In this document: positions 46,752 to 55,334 of the stretch, piece after piece
How the letters are laid out: every line of letters starts with the position of its first letter
Position numbering within the stretch: the stretch's first letter is position 1
Origin: Rubrivivax sp.
GTDB taxonomy: Bacteria; Pseudomonadota; Gammaproteobacteria; Burkholderiales; Burkholderiaceae_C
DNA: 64,000 bases
Assembly: GCA_030653505.1 (NCBI GenBank)
Contig: JAURZK010000178.1
Span: 1-64,000 of the forward strand
Direction of reading: 5' to 3'
Translations under genes and position numbers: made by a program
The notes under the pieces: generated by a model
What the model was told of the DNA's origin: nothing
Seen by the model: only the letters and a program-made list of their open reading frames with translations
Databases searched by the model: none

Positions 46752-47792
46752 TCAGAAGCGGTGACGCAGGCCGAGCACGACCCCCGTCTGGCTGCCCTTG
46801 GTGCCCATGAAGGCCGGCTTGGCATAACCGCCTTCAACGCGGTTGTGGTCGATCACGGCGTACACATCGGTGCGGCGTGAGAAACGGTAGCTCGCGGTCA
46901 CCCAGGTCACCTCGCGTGAACCGTCGAGCGCGGCGCTGCCCGACTGGTCGTCGTTGTAATGCGCCAGGCTCAGCGTGATGCTCTTCGCCAGCTCGATGTT
47001 CGCGCCCAGCGTGAAGGCCTTGTTTTCCTGCGGGCTGACGGCACTCGTGCGCTGCATCAGACCGCCGAAGAGCGTCAGCGTCTGGTTCAGCTTGTAGTTG
47101 CCGCCGGCACCCACGATCTTGCGTGTCTCGGTACCGGCCAGGTTCTTCATCTGCTGCACGTAGGCGCCCAGTTGCAGCGCGCCAGCGCCGTAGCCGGCGC
47201 CCAGCGCCCAGCTCGCGTTGGCGCTGCTGCTGGCCTGCTCGCCAAAGGTGTAAGACGCGGTGAAATCGATGCCGGCGGCCTTGGTGTCCAGACGCAGCTG
47301 GTTGTCCTGGCGCGCGATGTGGTGGCTGCTGAAGAGCGAATGCGCCGTGCTGTTCGGATTGCCCAGCGGCTGGAAGCGCGCCGCCAGGCTGTGCGCCACG
47401 GTGTACTGGCGGCCGAGGTTGACGCCGCCCCACGGGCCGCGCAGGCCGAGGTGGACCTCGCGGCCCCAAAAGCGCGTGGGCGCCGTCGCCTGGCCGTAGT
47501 CACCGGTGGGTGTGCCCTGCAACGACACGCCGCTGCCGACCTCGAAGCCCGCCTCCATGTTCAGCGTCGCGGCCCAACCGGCGCCCAGGTCTTCGCGGCC
47601 GCGAAAGCCCAGCCGGCTGCCGGTGAAGATGCCGTCGTCCATGGTCTTGCGTGACTCGCGGTTGGCCGTGACGTTGCTGGCCTGACGCACGGCGGCGTCG
47701 AGCAGGCCGTAGACCGTGACGGTGCTCGGCGTCTGTGCCAGCGCGGCGCTGCTGGCGCAGGCCGCCAGGGCGGCGATGGTGGTCTTCTTCAT
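46752..47792 (-). CDS. Gram-negative porin
   Basis: This 346-residue protein is an outer-membrane general porin of the Burkholderiales type (Porin_4). It has a signal peptide (MKKTTIAALAACASSAALAQ), then TVTVYGLLDAAVRQ, alternating beta-strand patterns, the conserved GRQYTVAHSLAARF region near loop 3, and a C-terminal strand ending in GLRHRF with the terminal phenylalanine needed for assembly. GAGGAGAC precedes the ATG. A TctC-like receptor gene follows immediately, suggesting a role in uptake of an anionic substrate. Confidence 0.93.
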   Translation of the reverse strand: MKKTTIAALAACASSAALAQTPSTVTVYGLLDAAVRQASNVTANRESRKTMDDGIFTGSRLGFRGREDLGAGWAATLNMEAGFEVGSGVSLQGTPTGDYGQATAPTRFWGREVHLGLRGPWGGVNLGRQYTVAHSLAARFQPLGNPNSTAHSLFSSHHIARQDNQLRLDTKAAGIDFTASYTFGEQASSSANASWALGAGYGAGALQLGAYVQQMKNLAGTETRKIVGAGGNYKLNQTLTLFGGLMQRTSAVSPQENKAFTLGANIELAKSITLSLAHYNDDQSGSAALDGSREVTWVTASYRFSRRTDVYAVIDHNRVEGGYAKPAFMGTKGSQTGVVLGLRHRF

Positions 47793-47878
47793 GGGTGAGT
47801 CTCCTCGTGCAGGTGGCAATGCAGCGGCTCGACCGGGCCTGTTGGGGCACCGACGAGACGCCTGGGGTTTTCGGGGTG

Positions 47879-48739
47879 CTAGAAGTTCAGGCCCTGGCCG
47901 GGTGTGGCCACGATGACCTTGACGGGGCTGGCGCCCATCGCGGCGCTGAACTGCGCCGCCGTGCCCTTGGCCAGCGGGTTGCTGCCGTAGTGCATGGGGA
48001 TCACGGCTTTGGGCTTGAGCATGTCCTTCACCGCCCAGGCCGCGTCGACCGGGTCCATCGTGAAGTTGCCGCCGATGGGCACCAGCGCCAGGTCGGGCCG
48101 GTAGCGTTCGCCGATGAGCTTCATGTCGCCGAATACGGCCGTGTCGCCCGCGTGATAGATGCGAAAGCCGTTTTCCAGCTCGATGATCCAGCCCATGGCC
48201 TCGCCGCCGGGGTGCGTCTCGTCCTTGCCAGTGACCGGGTTGCGCCAGACATAGATCGACGAATGCTCTGCGCGCACTGCCGTCACCTTGATGCCCGGCA
48301 CCGGCTCCACCGTGCCGCCCTTGTTCATGCGCGGCAACAGGTTGGCGGGCAGCACGCCCAGCGTCATCGCGGTGTTGGCGAGGTCACCGGGCGCGCGCAG
48401 CGGCACGCTGTACATCTGAGCCAGTGCCGGTGCGTCCGCGATGTGGTCGAAGTGGCCGTGCGAGACCAGCAGCACGTCGATCTTGCCGAAGACCTCGAGG
48501 TTCTTGTAGGCCGCCGGCGTCAGGGGATTGGTGCGCAACCAGGGGTCGGTCACGATGACCTTGCCGCCGGGCGAGGTTATCTTGAACGCGGCCTGTCCGA
48601 GCCACATCACCTCGACCTGGCCCGACGCGGGTGCAACGGCGGATGCGGCGGCAGACACTGCCGAAGACGGCGCGATGCCGGCGCAGCCGGACAGCGCGAT
48701 GCCAGCCAGCGCGACCAGCGCAGCATGAAGGCGGTCCAT
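47879..48739 (-). CDS. Metallo-beta-lactamase-fold lipoprotein
   Basis: This 286-residue hydrolase of the metallo-beta-lactamase superfamily carries the metal motif HGHFDH (94-99: H94, H96, D98, H99). Further conserved sites are the histidine of AEHSSIYVW, the GDTAVFGDM aspartate and the IPMHYG histidine. This pattern resembles the UPF0173/YtnP-like metal-dependent hydrolases. The N terminus has a lipoprotein signal with a lipobox LSGC (C19), so it is probably membrane-anchored in the periplasm. The ATG at 48739 is 11 bp after the receptor gene and is likely in the same operon. The substrate is unknown. Confidence 0.88.
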   Translation of the reverse strand: MDRLHAALVALAGIALSGCAGIAPSSAVSAAASAVAPASGQVEVMWLGQAAFKITSPGGKVIVTDPWLRTNPLTPAAYKNLEVFGKIDVLLVSHGHFDHIADAPALAQMYSVPLRAPGDLANTAMTLGVLPANLLPRMNKGGTVEPVPGIKVTAVRAEHSSIYVWRNPVTGKDETHPGGEAMGWIIELENGFRIYHAGDTAVFGDMKLIGERYRPDLALVPIGGNFTMDPVDAAWAVKDMLKPKAVIPMHYGSNPLAKGTAAQFSAAMGASPVKVIVATPGQGLNF

Positions 48740-48750
48740 GCGCCGCCCCC

Positions 48751-49767
48751 TCAGTTCGCCGAGACGTTGCCGGCCTTCACCACCTCGGCCCAGCGTGGAA
48801 TCTCGGCAGCGATGTGCTGGCCGAAGGCCTGCGGCGTGGTCGGCATCGGCACCGCGCCTTCGCCGGCCAGTTGCTGCGCCACCTCCGGCAGCGCCAGCGC
48901 CTTGTTGATCTCGGCATTCAGCTGCGCCACCACGGCCGCCGGCGTGCCTGCGGGGGCCACCACGCCGTACCACTGGTCGGCCTCAAAACCCGGGAAGCCG
49001 CTCTCGGCCACCGTGGGCACGTCGGGCAGCGAGGGAATGCGCTGCGGGCTGCTGACGGCCAGCGCACGCAGGCGGCCGCTCTTGATGTGCGGCAGCACCG
49101 CGGGCGCGCCGGTGAAGGTGGCGTCGACCTGGCCGGCGATGAGGTCGTTGATCGAGGGCGCCGTGCCGCGGTAGGGGATGTGCAGCATGAAGACCTTGGC
49201 GCGCAGCTTCAGGTATTCGAAGGTGATGTGGGCGGCGCTGCCGTTGCCGCCCGACGAAAAGGTCAGCGCCCCCGGCTTCGATCGCGCCAGTTCGATGAAT
49301 TCCTTGAAGTTGCGTGCCGGTGATGCTGCAGGCACCACCAGCACGTTGGGCACGCGCGCCACCCAGGCCACGGGCACGAAGCTCTTCAGCGGGTCGTAGC
49401 TCAGCTTGGGGTAGATGGCCGGGTTGACGGCCAGCGTGCCGATGTGGCCCATCAGCAGCGTGTTGCCGTCAGGGTCGGCCTTGGCCGCTTCACCGGCGCC
49501 CAGCGAGCCGCCCGCGCCCGGCTTGTTGTCGATGATGACGTTGCGGCCCAGCGCCAGGCCCAGCTTGGGGCCGATGGCGCGCGCCAGGATGTCGGTGCTG
49601 CCACCGGGCGTGAAGGGCACGATCAGGCGCAGCGACCGCGACGACTGCGCCCAGGCCGCGGGCCAGCCGCCGGACGCCAGCGCCGCGGCGCTGGCCAGCA
49701 GGAGACGGCGACGCGCCGGGGACGCGGCGGGGCCGGCTTCGGAATCGGGGTGCGGGATCAGGTGCAT
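48751..49767 (-). CDS. Bug-family (TctC-like) periplasmic substrate-binding protein
   Basis: This 338-residue receptor starts at the ATG at 49767. The signal has RRRLLLASAAALASGGW followed by AWAQ, Tat-like. The mature part shows LRLIVPFTPGGSTDILAR, DNKPGAGGSLGAGEAAKAD and IPYRGTAPSINDLIAGQVD, all standard ligand-binding motifs. A longer start at 49944 would overlap the upstream LysR stop as ATGA but would place a second hydrophobic stretch ahead of the signal, so it is not preferred. It lies between a LysR regulator gene and a lipoprotein hydrolase gene, both on the same strand. The substrate is unknown. Confidence 0.88.
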   Translation of the reverse strand: MHLIPHPDSEAGPAASPARRRLLLASAAALASGGWPAAWAQSSRSLRLIVPFTPGGSTDILARAIGPKLGLALGRNVIIDNKPGAGGSLGAGEAAKADPDGNTLLMGHIGTLAVNPAIYPKLSYDPLKSFVPVAWVARVPNVLVVPAASPARNFKEFIELARSKPGALTFSSGGNGSAAHITFEYLKLRAKVFMLHIPYRGTAPSINDLIAGQVDATFTGAPAVLPHIKSGRLRALAVSSPQRIPSLPDVPTVAESGFPGFEADQWYGVVAPAGTPAAVVAQLNAEINKALALPEVAQQLAGEGAVPMPTTPQAFGQHIAAEIPRWAEVVKAGNVSAN

Positions 49768-49940
49768 GGCGTCTCTGGCGTTTCGGGTGTCTCGGGCTTG
49801 GCTGGGCTTCAGGGCAACTTGCCGGCGTGGCGGCGGGCAAGGCCTGGAGGCGTTCTGTACAGCCTGTGGAGAGTGCCACGCACCTGCCGAAACGGCCAGT
49901 GCAGCCAGGACCATGAGCTTTGCGTTCTGCTTATGAAGGG

Positions 49941-51176
49941 TCAACCCGCGGCCACCACGGCCCGCAGCTCGGCCAGCAGCGCACGCGCCGCGGCCGAGGG
50001 CAGGCCGTCGCGGCGCAACGTCACGCCGATGTCGCGCTCGGTGCCCACCAGGCGCAGCGGCAGCGCCACCAGCACACCGGCCTCACTTTCGGCACGCACC
50101 TGCCAGGGCGACATCAGCGCCACCGCGTCGCTGCTCGCCAGCACGCCCACGAGCACGGCCGAGCTGTGCGCCTGCAAGGCAAAGCCCGGCACGGCGACGC
50201 CGGCGGCGGCGAACACGCGTGCAAAGGCCGTCGCCGCCGGCGTACCGGGCAGTGGGCCGATCCAGCGCGCTGCGCGCAGGGCCCGCAGGCTGCGTGGCGG
50301 CTTGTCGCCGTTTGGTCCCAGGCAGGGATGGCCGCGCCGCACCACCGGCAGCAGCTGGTCGGTGAAGAGCCGGTGCTCCACCACGTCGTCCGGTGCCAGC
50401 GCACCGCGCAGCGGCCCCACCAGCAGGTCGATGTCGCCGTGGCGCAGCTGCTGCAGGAAGGCCTCGTAGGTTCCATCGGCCACCGTGACGACGACGCCTG
50501 GCGACACCGCGAACAGCCGCGACAGCGCACGCGGCAGCAGCACCGCGCTGGCCATCGGCAGCGCGCCGACCGTCACGCCTCCGGCGGTGCGGCCCTGGAA
50601 GGCGGCGAGTTCGTCATGCACGATGCGCAGTTCGGCCAGCGCCAGCTTGGCGTGGCGCAGCAGGCGCTCGCCGGCCTCGGTCAGGCGCGTGCCGCGGTGT
50701 GACCGTTCGAAGAGCGGCACCCGCGCCGCGAACTCCAGCGCCCGCAGCTGCTGGTGCACGGCCACCTGCGTCACGCCCAGGCGCTGGCCTGCAGCCCCTT
50801 CGCTGCCAGTCTCGGCCACCGCGCACAGCGTGTGCAGCATGGTGTCGGTGACGCTGCGGGCCAGCGCCGAGGCCTGCACGCGCAGACGTGCCGCCGCACC
50901 GCCGCGCGCAAGCGCAGGCAAGGCGGCCTGCGCCTGCGCGAGTTCCTGCGTGGCGCGCGCGGTGCGCGCCACCAGCACCGCGGTGGCCGGCGTGGCCACC
51001 ATGCCGCGCGCTCCGCGTTCGAAGAGGGCCAGGCCCAACAGCGCCTCGGCCTGACGCACGGCGCGGGTGACGGCCGACACCGACAGGTGCAGCGCCGCGG
51101 CGGCGCCGGCGGCGCTGCCAGCCTCGGCCACGCCCTGCACGGCACGCAGCAGGCGCAGCGGCACCGTGGGCGTCAT
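49941..51176 (-). CDS. LysR-family regulator with two helix-turn-helix domains
   Basis: This 411-residue protein is about 100 residues longer than normal LysR regulators (near 300) because it carries two N-terminal winged-helix domains. The first covers about residues 6-65 (LRLLRAVQGVAEAGSAAGAA and LFERGARGM). The second covers about 112-172 (MLHTLCAVAETGSEGAAGQR and LFERSHRGTRLTEAGERLL). The effector-binding domain follows (about 199-405: TVGALPMASAVLL, DIDLLVGPLR). The first domain has an alanine-rich recognition helix, perhaps with weaker DNA contact. The gene lies between a D-2-hydroxyacid dehydrogenase and a Bug receptor gene, on the same strand, and may control either. Confidence 0.88.
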   Translation of the reverse strand: MTPTVPLRLLRAVQGVAEAGSAAGAAAALHLSVSAVTRAVRQAEALLGLALFERGARGMVATPATAVLVARTARATQELAQAQAALPALARGGAAARLRVQASALARSVTDTMLHTLCAVAETGSEGAAGQRLGVTQVAVHQQLRALEFAARVPLFERSHRGTRLTEAGERLLRHAKLALAELRIVHDELAAFQGRTAGGVTVGALPMASAVLLPRALSRLFAVSPGVVVTVADGTYEAFLQQLRHGDIDLLVGPLRGALAPDDVVEHRLFTDQLLPVVRRGHPCLGPNGDKPPRSLRALRAARWIGPLPGTPAATAFARVFAAAGVAVPGFALQAHSSAVLVGVLASSDAVALMSPWQVRAESEAGVLVALPLRLVGTERDIGVTLRRDGLPSAAARALLAELRAVVAAG

Positions 51177-51200
51177 GGCGGGGCGGCCGGTTTCAGGCCG

Positions 51201-52202
51201 TCAGGCCACCGTGTGCGCCAGCGTTTCGCCGCGCAGCCACCGGCCCAGGTTGTCGGCAAAGATGGCCGCCACGCGTGCGGCGTGGCCGGCCGACTGCCCG
51301 GCGCTGTGCGGCGTGACGATGACGCCTGGCAGCCCCCACAGCGGTGAGCGCACATCCAGCGGTTCGTGCTCGAAGACATCGAGGTAGGCGCCGGCGAGGT
51401 GGCCCGACTGCAGCGCCGCCGCCAACGCCGCCTCGACCACCACTTCGCCGCGCGCGACGTTGATGAGTTGCGCCCCGGCAGGCAGGCGCGCCAGCGCCGC
51501 GGCGTCGATCAGGCCGCGGGTCTCGGCCGTCAGCGGGCAGGCCAGGAGCACCCAGTCGGCGCGTGGCAGCACGGTGTGCAGCCGATCGTGGCTCACCGTC
51601 TCCACACCGGGTGCGGCAGCGGCCGAACTGCGACGTGCGACGATCACCTTCATGCCGAGAAGCGCCAGGTGCGGCTGCAGCGCCTGCGCGATGGGCCCCC
51701 AGCCCACCAGCACCGCGGTCTGGCCGAAGAGGTCGGGCGGCAGCGGGCCCGCGCCCACCAGCGGCGCCCAGCGGCGTTCGTGTTGCGCGGCGATGAGTTG
51801 CGGAAAACGCCGCGACAGCGCCAGCAACCCGGCCAGTGCCGTGGCCGCCACCACGCCGGCGTTGGCGCCCGAGGCCGTGCTCACGGCCACGCCGCGCGCG
51901 CGCAGCTCGGGGTAGATCGGCCGGTCGGCCCCGGCGCTGTGGGCCTGCACCCAGGCGAGCTCCGGGCTGGCGCGCAGCACCGCGTAGCAGCGCGCCAGCA
52001 TCTCCAGCGGATGGAGCTTGGTCGACAGGCCGGTGATGTCGCGCGAGATGAAGGCCGCGTGCACCGGCTGCGGCGCGGCGGCGTCCTGCTCGTCCAGCCA
52101 CACCCACTGCACCGCGTGGCCCGCGGCGGCGGCTTCGAGCAGCGCGGCGTGGGTCTCACGCGTCTGGCGCGAGACGAGCACGCGACGGGGGCCGGGGTTC
52201 AT
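51201..52202 (-). CDS. D-2-hydroxyacid dehydrogenase family protein
   Basis: This 333-residue NAD(P)-dependent dehydrogenase of 2-hydroxyacids or glyoxylate-type compounds has the dinucleotide-binding loop LVGWGPIAQALQPHLALLG. The catalytic arginine lies in INVARGEVV, the glutamate in VFEHEPLD, and the histidine in VTPHSAGQS. The start ATG at 52202 gives a standard family length; a longer frame upstream adds a poorly conserved extension. It is 34 bp downstream of a Bug receptor gene and 24 bp upstream of the tandem-HTH LysR gene. The substrate may be the acid imported by the neighbouring receptor. Confidence 0.9.
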   Translation of the reverse strand: MNPGPRRVLVSRQTRETHAALLEAAAAGHAVQWVWLDEQDAAAPQPVHAAFISRDITGLSTKLHPLEMLARCYAVLRASPELAWVQAHSAGADRPIYPELRARGVAVSTASGANAGVVAATALAGLLALSRRFPQLIAAQHERRWAPLVGAGPLPPDLFGQTAVLVGWGPIAQALQPHLALLGMKVIVARRSSAAAAPGVETVSHDRLHTVLPRADWVLLACPLTAETRGLIDAAALARLPAGAQLINVARGEVVVEAALAAALQSGHLAGAYLDVFEHEPLDVRSPLWGLPGVIVTPHSAGQSAGHAARVAAIFADNLGRWLRGETLAHTVA

Positions 52203-52236
52203 CGGCGCAGCGGGCCTGGCATCGCTGGGCGCGGCC

Positions 52237-53205
52237 TCAATCGGCCGTGGCGCCGGATTCGCGCACCACCACGCGCCACTTCTCGAACTCACGCTGCGTG
52301 AAGGCGCCGAACTGCGCCGGCGTGCCGCCCACGGGGTCGGCACCTTCCTTGACCAGCGCGGCTTCCATCGCCGGCACCGCGATGATCTCGTTGACGGCCT
52401 TGTTCAGCGTCGCGATCACTTCGGCCGGCGTGCCCTTGGGCGCGAAGAAGCCGAACCACGAGCCGGCCTCGAAGCCGGGGTAGCCGCGTTCGGCCACGGT
52501 GGGCACGTCGGGCATCGAACGTGAACGCTTGACGCTGCTGACGGCCACCGCGCGCAGCGCGCCGCTGTCAATGTGCTGCTTCACCGACGGGATGGTCGCG
52601 AACATGAATTGCACACGCCCGGCCAGCAGGTCGCGCAGCGCATCGGCGCCCTTGTAGGGCACATGCACGGCCTCGAAGCCGGCGCGCTTGGCCAGGATGA
52701 AGCAGCTGAGGTGGCTGCTGGTGCCGATGCCCGTGGAACTGCAGTTCAGCTTGCCCGGGTTGGCCTTGGCGTAGGTGATGAACTCGTCGAAGCTCTTGGC
52801 CGGCACGCTGGGGTGCACCACCAGCACGTTGGGCACGTCGGCGATCTGCACGATGGGCACCAGGTCGGTGAGCGGGTTGTAGGCCAGCTTGGGGTAGAGC
52901 GTGGGGTTGACGGCGATCGGGCCCACGCTGTTGACGATGAGCGTGTAGCCGTCGGCAGGTGACCGCACCACCATCTCGGTACCGGTGTTGCCGCCGGCGC
53001 CGGGCTTGTTCTCGATGATGAAACTCTGCTTGAGCTTGTCGGCCAGTTCCTGGCCGACCTTGCGCGCCAGGATGTCGGTGGTGCCGCCGGCCGAGAAGGC
53101 CACCACCACCTTGACGGGTTTGGTCGGCCAGGTCTGCGCCAGCGCACTGCCGGCCAGGGTGGCGCCGGCAATCAGCACCGCGGTGCTGCGAATCAGTTTG
53201 TTCAT
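52237..53205 (-). CDS. Bug-family (TctC-like) periplasmic substrate-binding protein
   Basis: This is a 322-residue receptor with signal peptide MNKLIRSTAVLIAGATLAGSALAQ. The ligand-site segments are VKVVVAFSAGGTTDILARKVG, ENKPGAGGNTGTE and VPYKGADALRDLLAGRVQF. A GGAGACAACG ribosome site precedes the ATG. It is separated from the upstream aldolase gene by a terminator, so it begins its own transcription unit and likely shares it with the hydroxyacid dehydrogenase gene downstream. Ligand unknown. Confidence 0.9.
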   Translation of the reverse strand: MNKLIRSTAVLIAGATLAGSALAQTWPTKPVKVVVAFSAGGTTDILARKVGQELADKLKQSFIIENKPGAGGNTGTEMVVRSPADGYTLIVNSVGPIAVNPTLYPKLAYNPLTDLVPIVQIADVPNVLVVHPSVPAKSFDEFITYAKANPGKLNCSSTGIGTSSHLSCFILAKRAGFEAVHVPYKGADALRDLLAGRVQFMFATIPSVKQHIDSGALRAVAVSSVKRSRSMPDVPTVAERGYPGFEAGSWFGFFAPKGTPAEVIATLNKAVNEIIAVPAMEAALVKEGADPVGGTPAQFGAFTQREFEKWRVVVRESGATAD

Positions 53206-53260
53206 CGTTGTCTCCGTCTGTTGTCGTGGATGGGGCGGTCGAACGCCGCCGTTCCCTGGG

Positions 53261-53287
53261 AAAACCACCGCAGCCGATCAGCTGCGG
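53261..53287 (-). terminator. Intrinsic terminator overlapping the class II aldolase stop codon
   Basis: On the minus strand CCGCAGC (53287 to 53281) and GCTGCGG (53274 to 53268) form a 7-bp stem around a 6-base loop, followed by TGG and TTTT (53264 to 53261). The loop contains the stop codon of the aldolase gene (53278-53280), so translation termination and transcription termination are tightly linked. It ends the tcuA-tcuB-aldolase transcript before the Bug receptor gene at 53205. Confidence 0.7.
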
Positions 53288-54075
53288 TAACTCGGGTCCA
53301 TGCGGTCCAGCTTGCGCAGCAGCGCCGGCCATTCCATCAGGCCGTAGGGGCGGCGCGTGCCACGCTGGTAGTTGTTCCACGTGGCTTGCAGCACCGGCTG
53401 CGACACCTGCACCAGCGGTGTGTTGCACGCCATCGCGGCCAGTTGGGAATGGCACGACAACTCGACGCGGTGCATCCAGTTGAAGGCCTCGCCGATGCTG
53501 CGGCCCACCACCAGCGCGCCGTGGTTGCGCAGCATCAGTGCGTCGCCCTGTCCCAGGTCGGCAATGAGCGAGGCCTTCTCTTCGTCGTTCAGCACCACGC
53601 CCTGGTAGTCGTGGTACGCGATCTTCAGGAAACGCATCGCCGTCTGCGTGATGGGCAGCAGGCCGCATTCGAGTGCGCTCACCGCCATCGACGCCCAGCT
53701 GTGGGTGTGGATGACACAGGCGATCTCGGGCCGCGCTTCGTGGATGGCGCTGTGGATGACGTAACCCGCGCGGTTGATGCCGTAGCCCAGTTCGCCGTGA
53801 TCGTCAAAGAAAGCGGGCGAGGCCAGGATCTCGCCGGCCAGGTTCACCTTGATCAGGCAGCTGGCGGTGATCTCCTCGTACATCATCCCGTAGGGGTTGA
53901 TGAGGAAGGCGCCGGGCTCGCCGGGCACGTGCGCGCTGATGTGGTTGGCCATCATGTCGCTCATGCCGTAGATGTCGACGAGGCGGTAACAGGCGGCGAG
54001 GTCGACGCGGGCCTGCCATTCGGCGGGCGTGCAGTGCGGCTGCATCGAGGGGATGTCGAGTCGTCCGGTGGACAT
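53278..54075 (-). CDS. Class II aldolase/adducin family protein
   Basis: This 265-residue zinc aldolase is of the fuculose-phosphate aldolase type. The zinc ligands appear as the two histidines of VIHTHSW and a third in RNHGALVVG. The catalytic region near GMSDMMANHISAHVPGE shows the N-terminal GN/H loop of the family. The ATG at 54075 follows AAGGAG (54090 to 54085), 9 bases upstream, within the end of the tcuB gene. Products of the family cleave phosphorylated or free hydroxy-ketoacids. In this context it may split an intermediate from the tricarballylate-type pathway. The exact substrate is unknown. Confidence 0.88.
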   Translation of the reverse strand: MSTGRLDIPSMQPHCTPAEWQARVDLAACYRLVDIYGMSDMMANHISAHVPGEPGAFLINPYGMMYEEITASCLIKVNLAGEILASPAFFDDHGELGYGINRAGYVIHSAIHEARPEIACVIHTHSWASMAVSALECGLLPITQTAMRFLKIAYHDYQGVVLNDEEKASLIADLGQGDALMLRNHGALVVGRSIGEAFNWMHRVELSCHSQLAAMACNTPLVQVSQPVLQATWNNYQRGTRRPYGLMEWPALLRKLDRMDPSYRS

Positions 54076-54089
54076 GGTGCGGTGCTCCT

Positions 54090-55334
54090 TCATTCGGAAC
54101 CCAGGCGCAGGTGCGTGGGCAGGCGGCGTTCGATGGACCACTTCAGCAGCGCGGCACTGCGGTAGACGCCGTGCGCAAACTTGCCGTAGGGCATGGTGGC
54201 GAAGAAGGCCATCACCGCGCCGAGGTGCAGGCACAGCAGCAGCGGCATGGCAGCGGTTCCTGCGGCGAGTGCCAGGGCCAGGCCGCTGGCCCCGGTGAGG
54301 CCCAGCAGCGCGACGAAGCCCAGGTCCATCGGTCGCTGGGCCGCCACCACGTGCTGCGGATGGCGCTTCAGCCGCAGGCGCAGCAGGCCCACGGCGCCCA
54401 GCACCAGCAGCACGCCGCCACTGCCGCCCAGCAGCTTGGGCAGGGTCGTCCAGCCATAGGGTGCTTCCCAGCCCAAGGCGTAGTGGTAGACGGTGGCCAC
54501 GCTGGTCGACGCAAAACACAGCATGAAGCCGTAGAAGGCCGCATGGTGCACGGCGCGGCGCTCCTTGGTCCAGCGGTCGTCGGCTTCGTTGCAGCCTTTG
54601 CCGTGGCCGCCGTCCAGGTACTTCAATGTCAGCGCGTTCTTCGCTGCTTCGGCCACCGCCGGCGTCGTCGCCGGGCCAGGCACGCCGCTGCGCCAGAAGC
54701 GGGCCACGCCGATGCCCAGGGCCAGCAGCACAAAAAGGAAGACCGGCGCGAACAGGTTCACCATCAGCCCGTGCGGGAAGATGCTGTAGAAGCTGCCACC
54801 GGCCGGCGGGGCGGCCAGCGAGCCGTTCAGCGCCACCGCCAGCAGCAGGAAGAGCGACAGACCGCCGGCCAACGCGAGTGACAGTGTGAGACCGTTGCGG
54901 TGGTACAGGCGCCCGAGGGCCGGTGGCCACGCGAAGTCGGCATAGGTCTGCGCGCGTACCCTGGCCATGGCCGTGGGCACGCTGACGGCAAATTCGTGCG
55001 GCGGCGCGTATTGGCAGGCGTGCAGGCAGGCGCCGCAGCTGTGGCAGAGGTTGGCCAGGTAGTGAATGTCGGCCTTGCCGAATTCCAGCCGCCGCGTCAT
55101 CGCCGGAAAGACGGCGCAGAAGCCTTCGCAGTAGCGGCACGCATTGCAGATCTGCATCTGGCGCGCCACCTCGGCTTCGTCGGCGGTGAGCGGCAGCGGG
55201 CCGCCGGTCCTGACCGGACCAGGGCCGCCTGCGGCCAGGGCCGACGCGTCGCGCACCAGGGTTTCAAGCGCCCGCAAGTTCAGCGCCCTCGAGGGTGGTC
55301 GCGGCCGCGGCACGCTGCGCGGCCCTGGCGGCAC
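54090..55334 (-). CDS. tcuB: Tricarballylate utilization protein B-like, Fe-S membrane electron carrier
   Basis: TcuB reoxidises the flavin of TcuA and passes electrons to the quinone pool. The product is up to 414 residues. Two 4Fe-4S ligand sets are visible: C63, C66, C69, C73 and C97, C100, C103, C107. They are followed by about six membrane helices and the [22 protein letters not shown] region, whose histidines may bind haem. The start is uncertain: the ATG at 55334 overlaps tcuA by 71 bp, and a later TTG or GTG near 55277 or 55256 is possible. It overlaps tcuA and is followed closely by the aldolase gene. Confidence 0.88.
   Translation of the reverse strand: MPPGPRSVPRPRPPSRALNLRALETLVRDASALAAGGPGPVRTGGPLPLTADEAEVARQMQICNACRYCEGFCAVFPAMTRRLEFGKADIHYLANLCHSCGACLHACQYAPPHEFAVSVPTAMARVRAQTYADFAWPPALGRLYHRNGLTLSLALAGGLSLFLLLAVALNGSLAAPPAGGSFYSIFPHGLMVNLFAPVFLFVLLALGIGVARFWRSGVPGPATTPAVAEAAKNALTLKYLDGGHGKGCNEADDRWTKERRAVHHAAFYGFMLCFASTSVATVYHYALGWEAPYGWTTLPKLLGGSGGVLLVLGAVGLLRLRLKRHPQHVVAAQRPMDLGFVALLGLTGASGLALALAAGTAAMPLLLCLHLGAVMAFFATMPYGKFAHGVYRSAALLKWSIERRLPTHLRLGSE

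Noticed and set aside
49768-49944. Upstream extension of the Bug receptor to an ATG that overlaps the LysR stop
   Set aside because: The overlap is attractive, but the extension would put about 59 residues before a clear RRR signal peptide; the ATG at 49767 gives a normal receptor.
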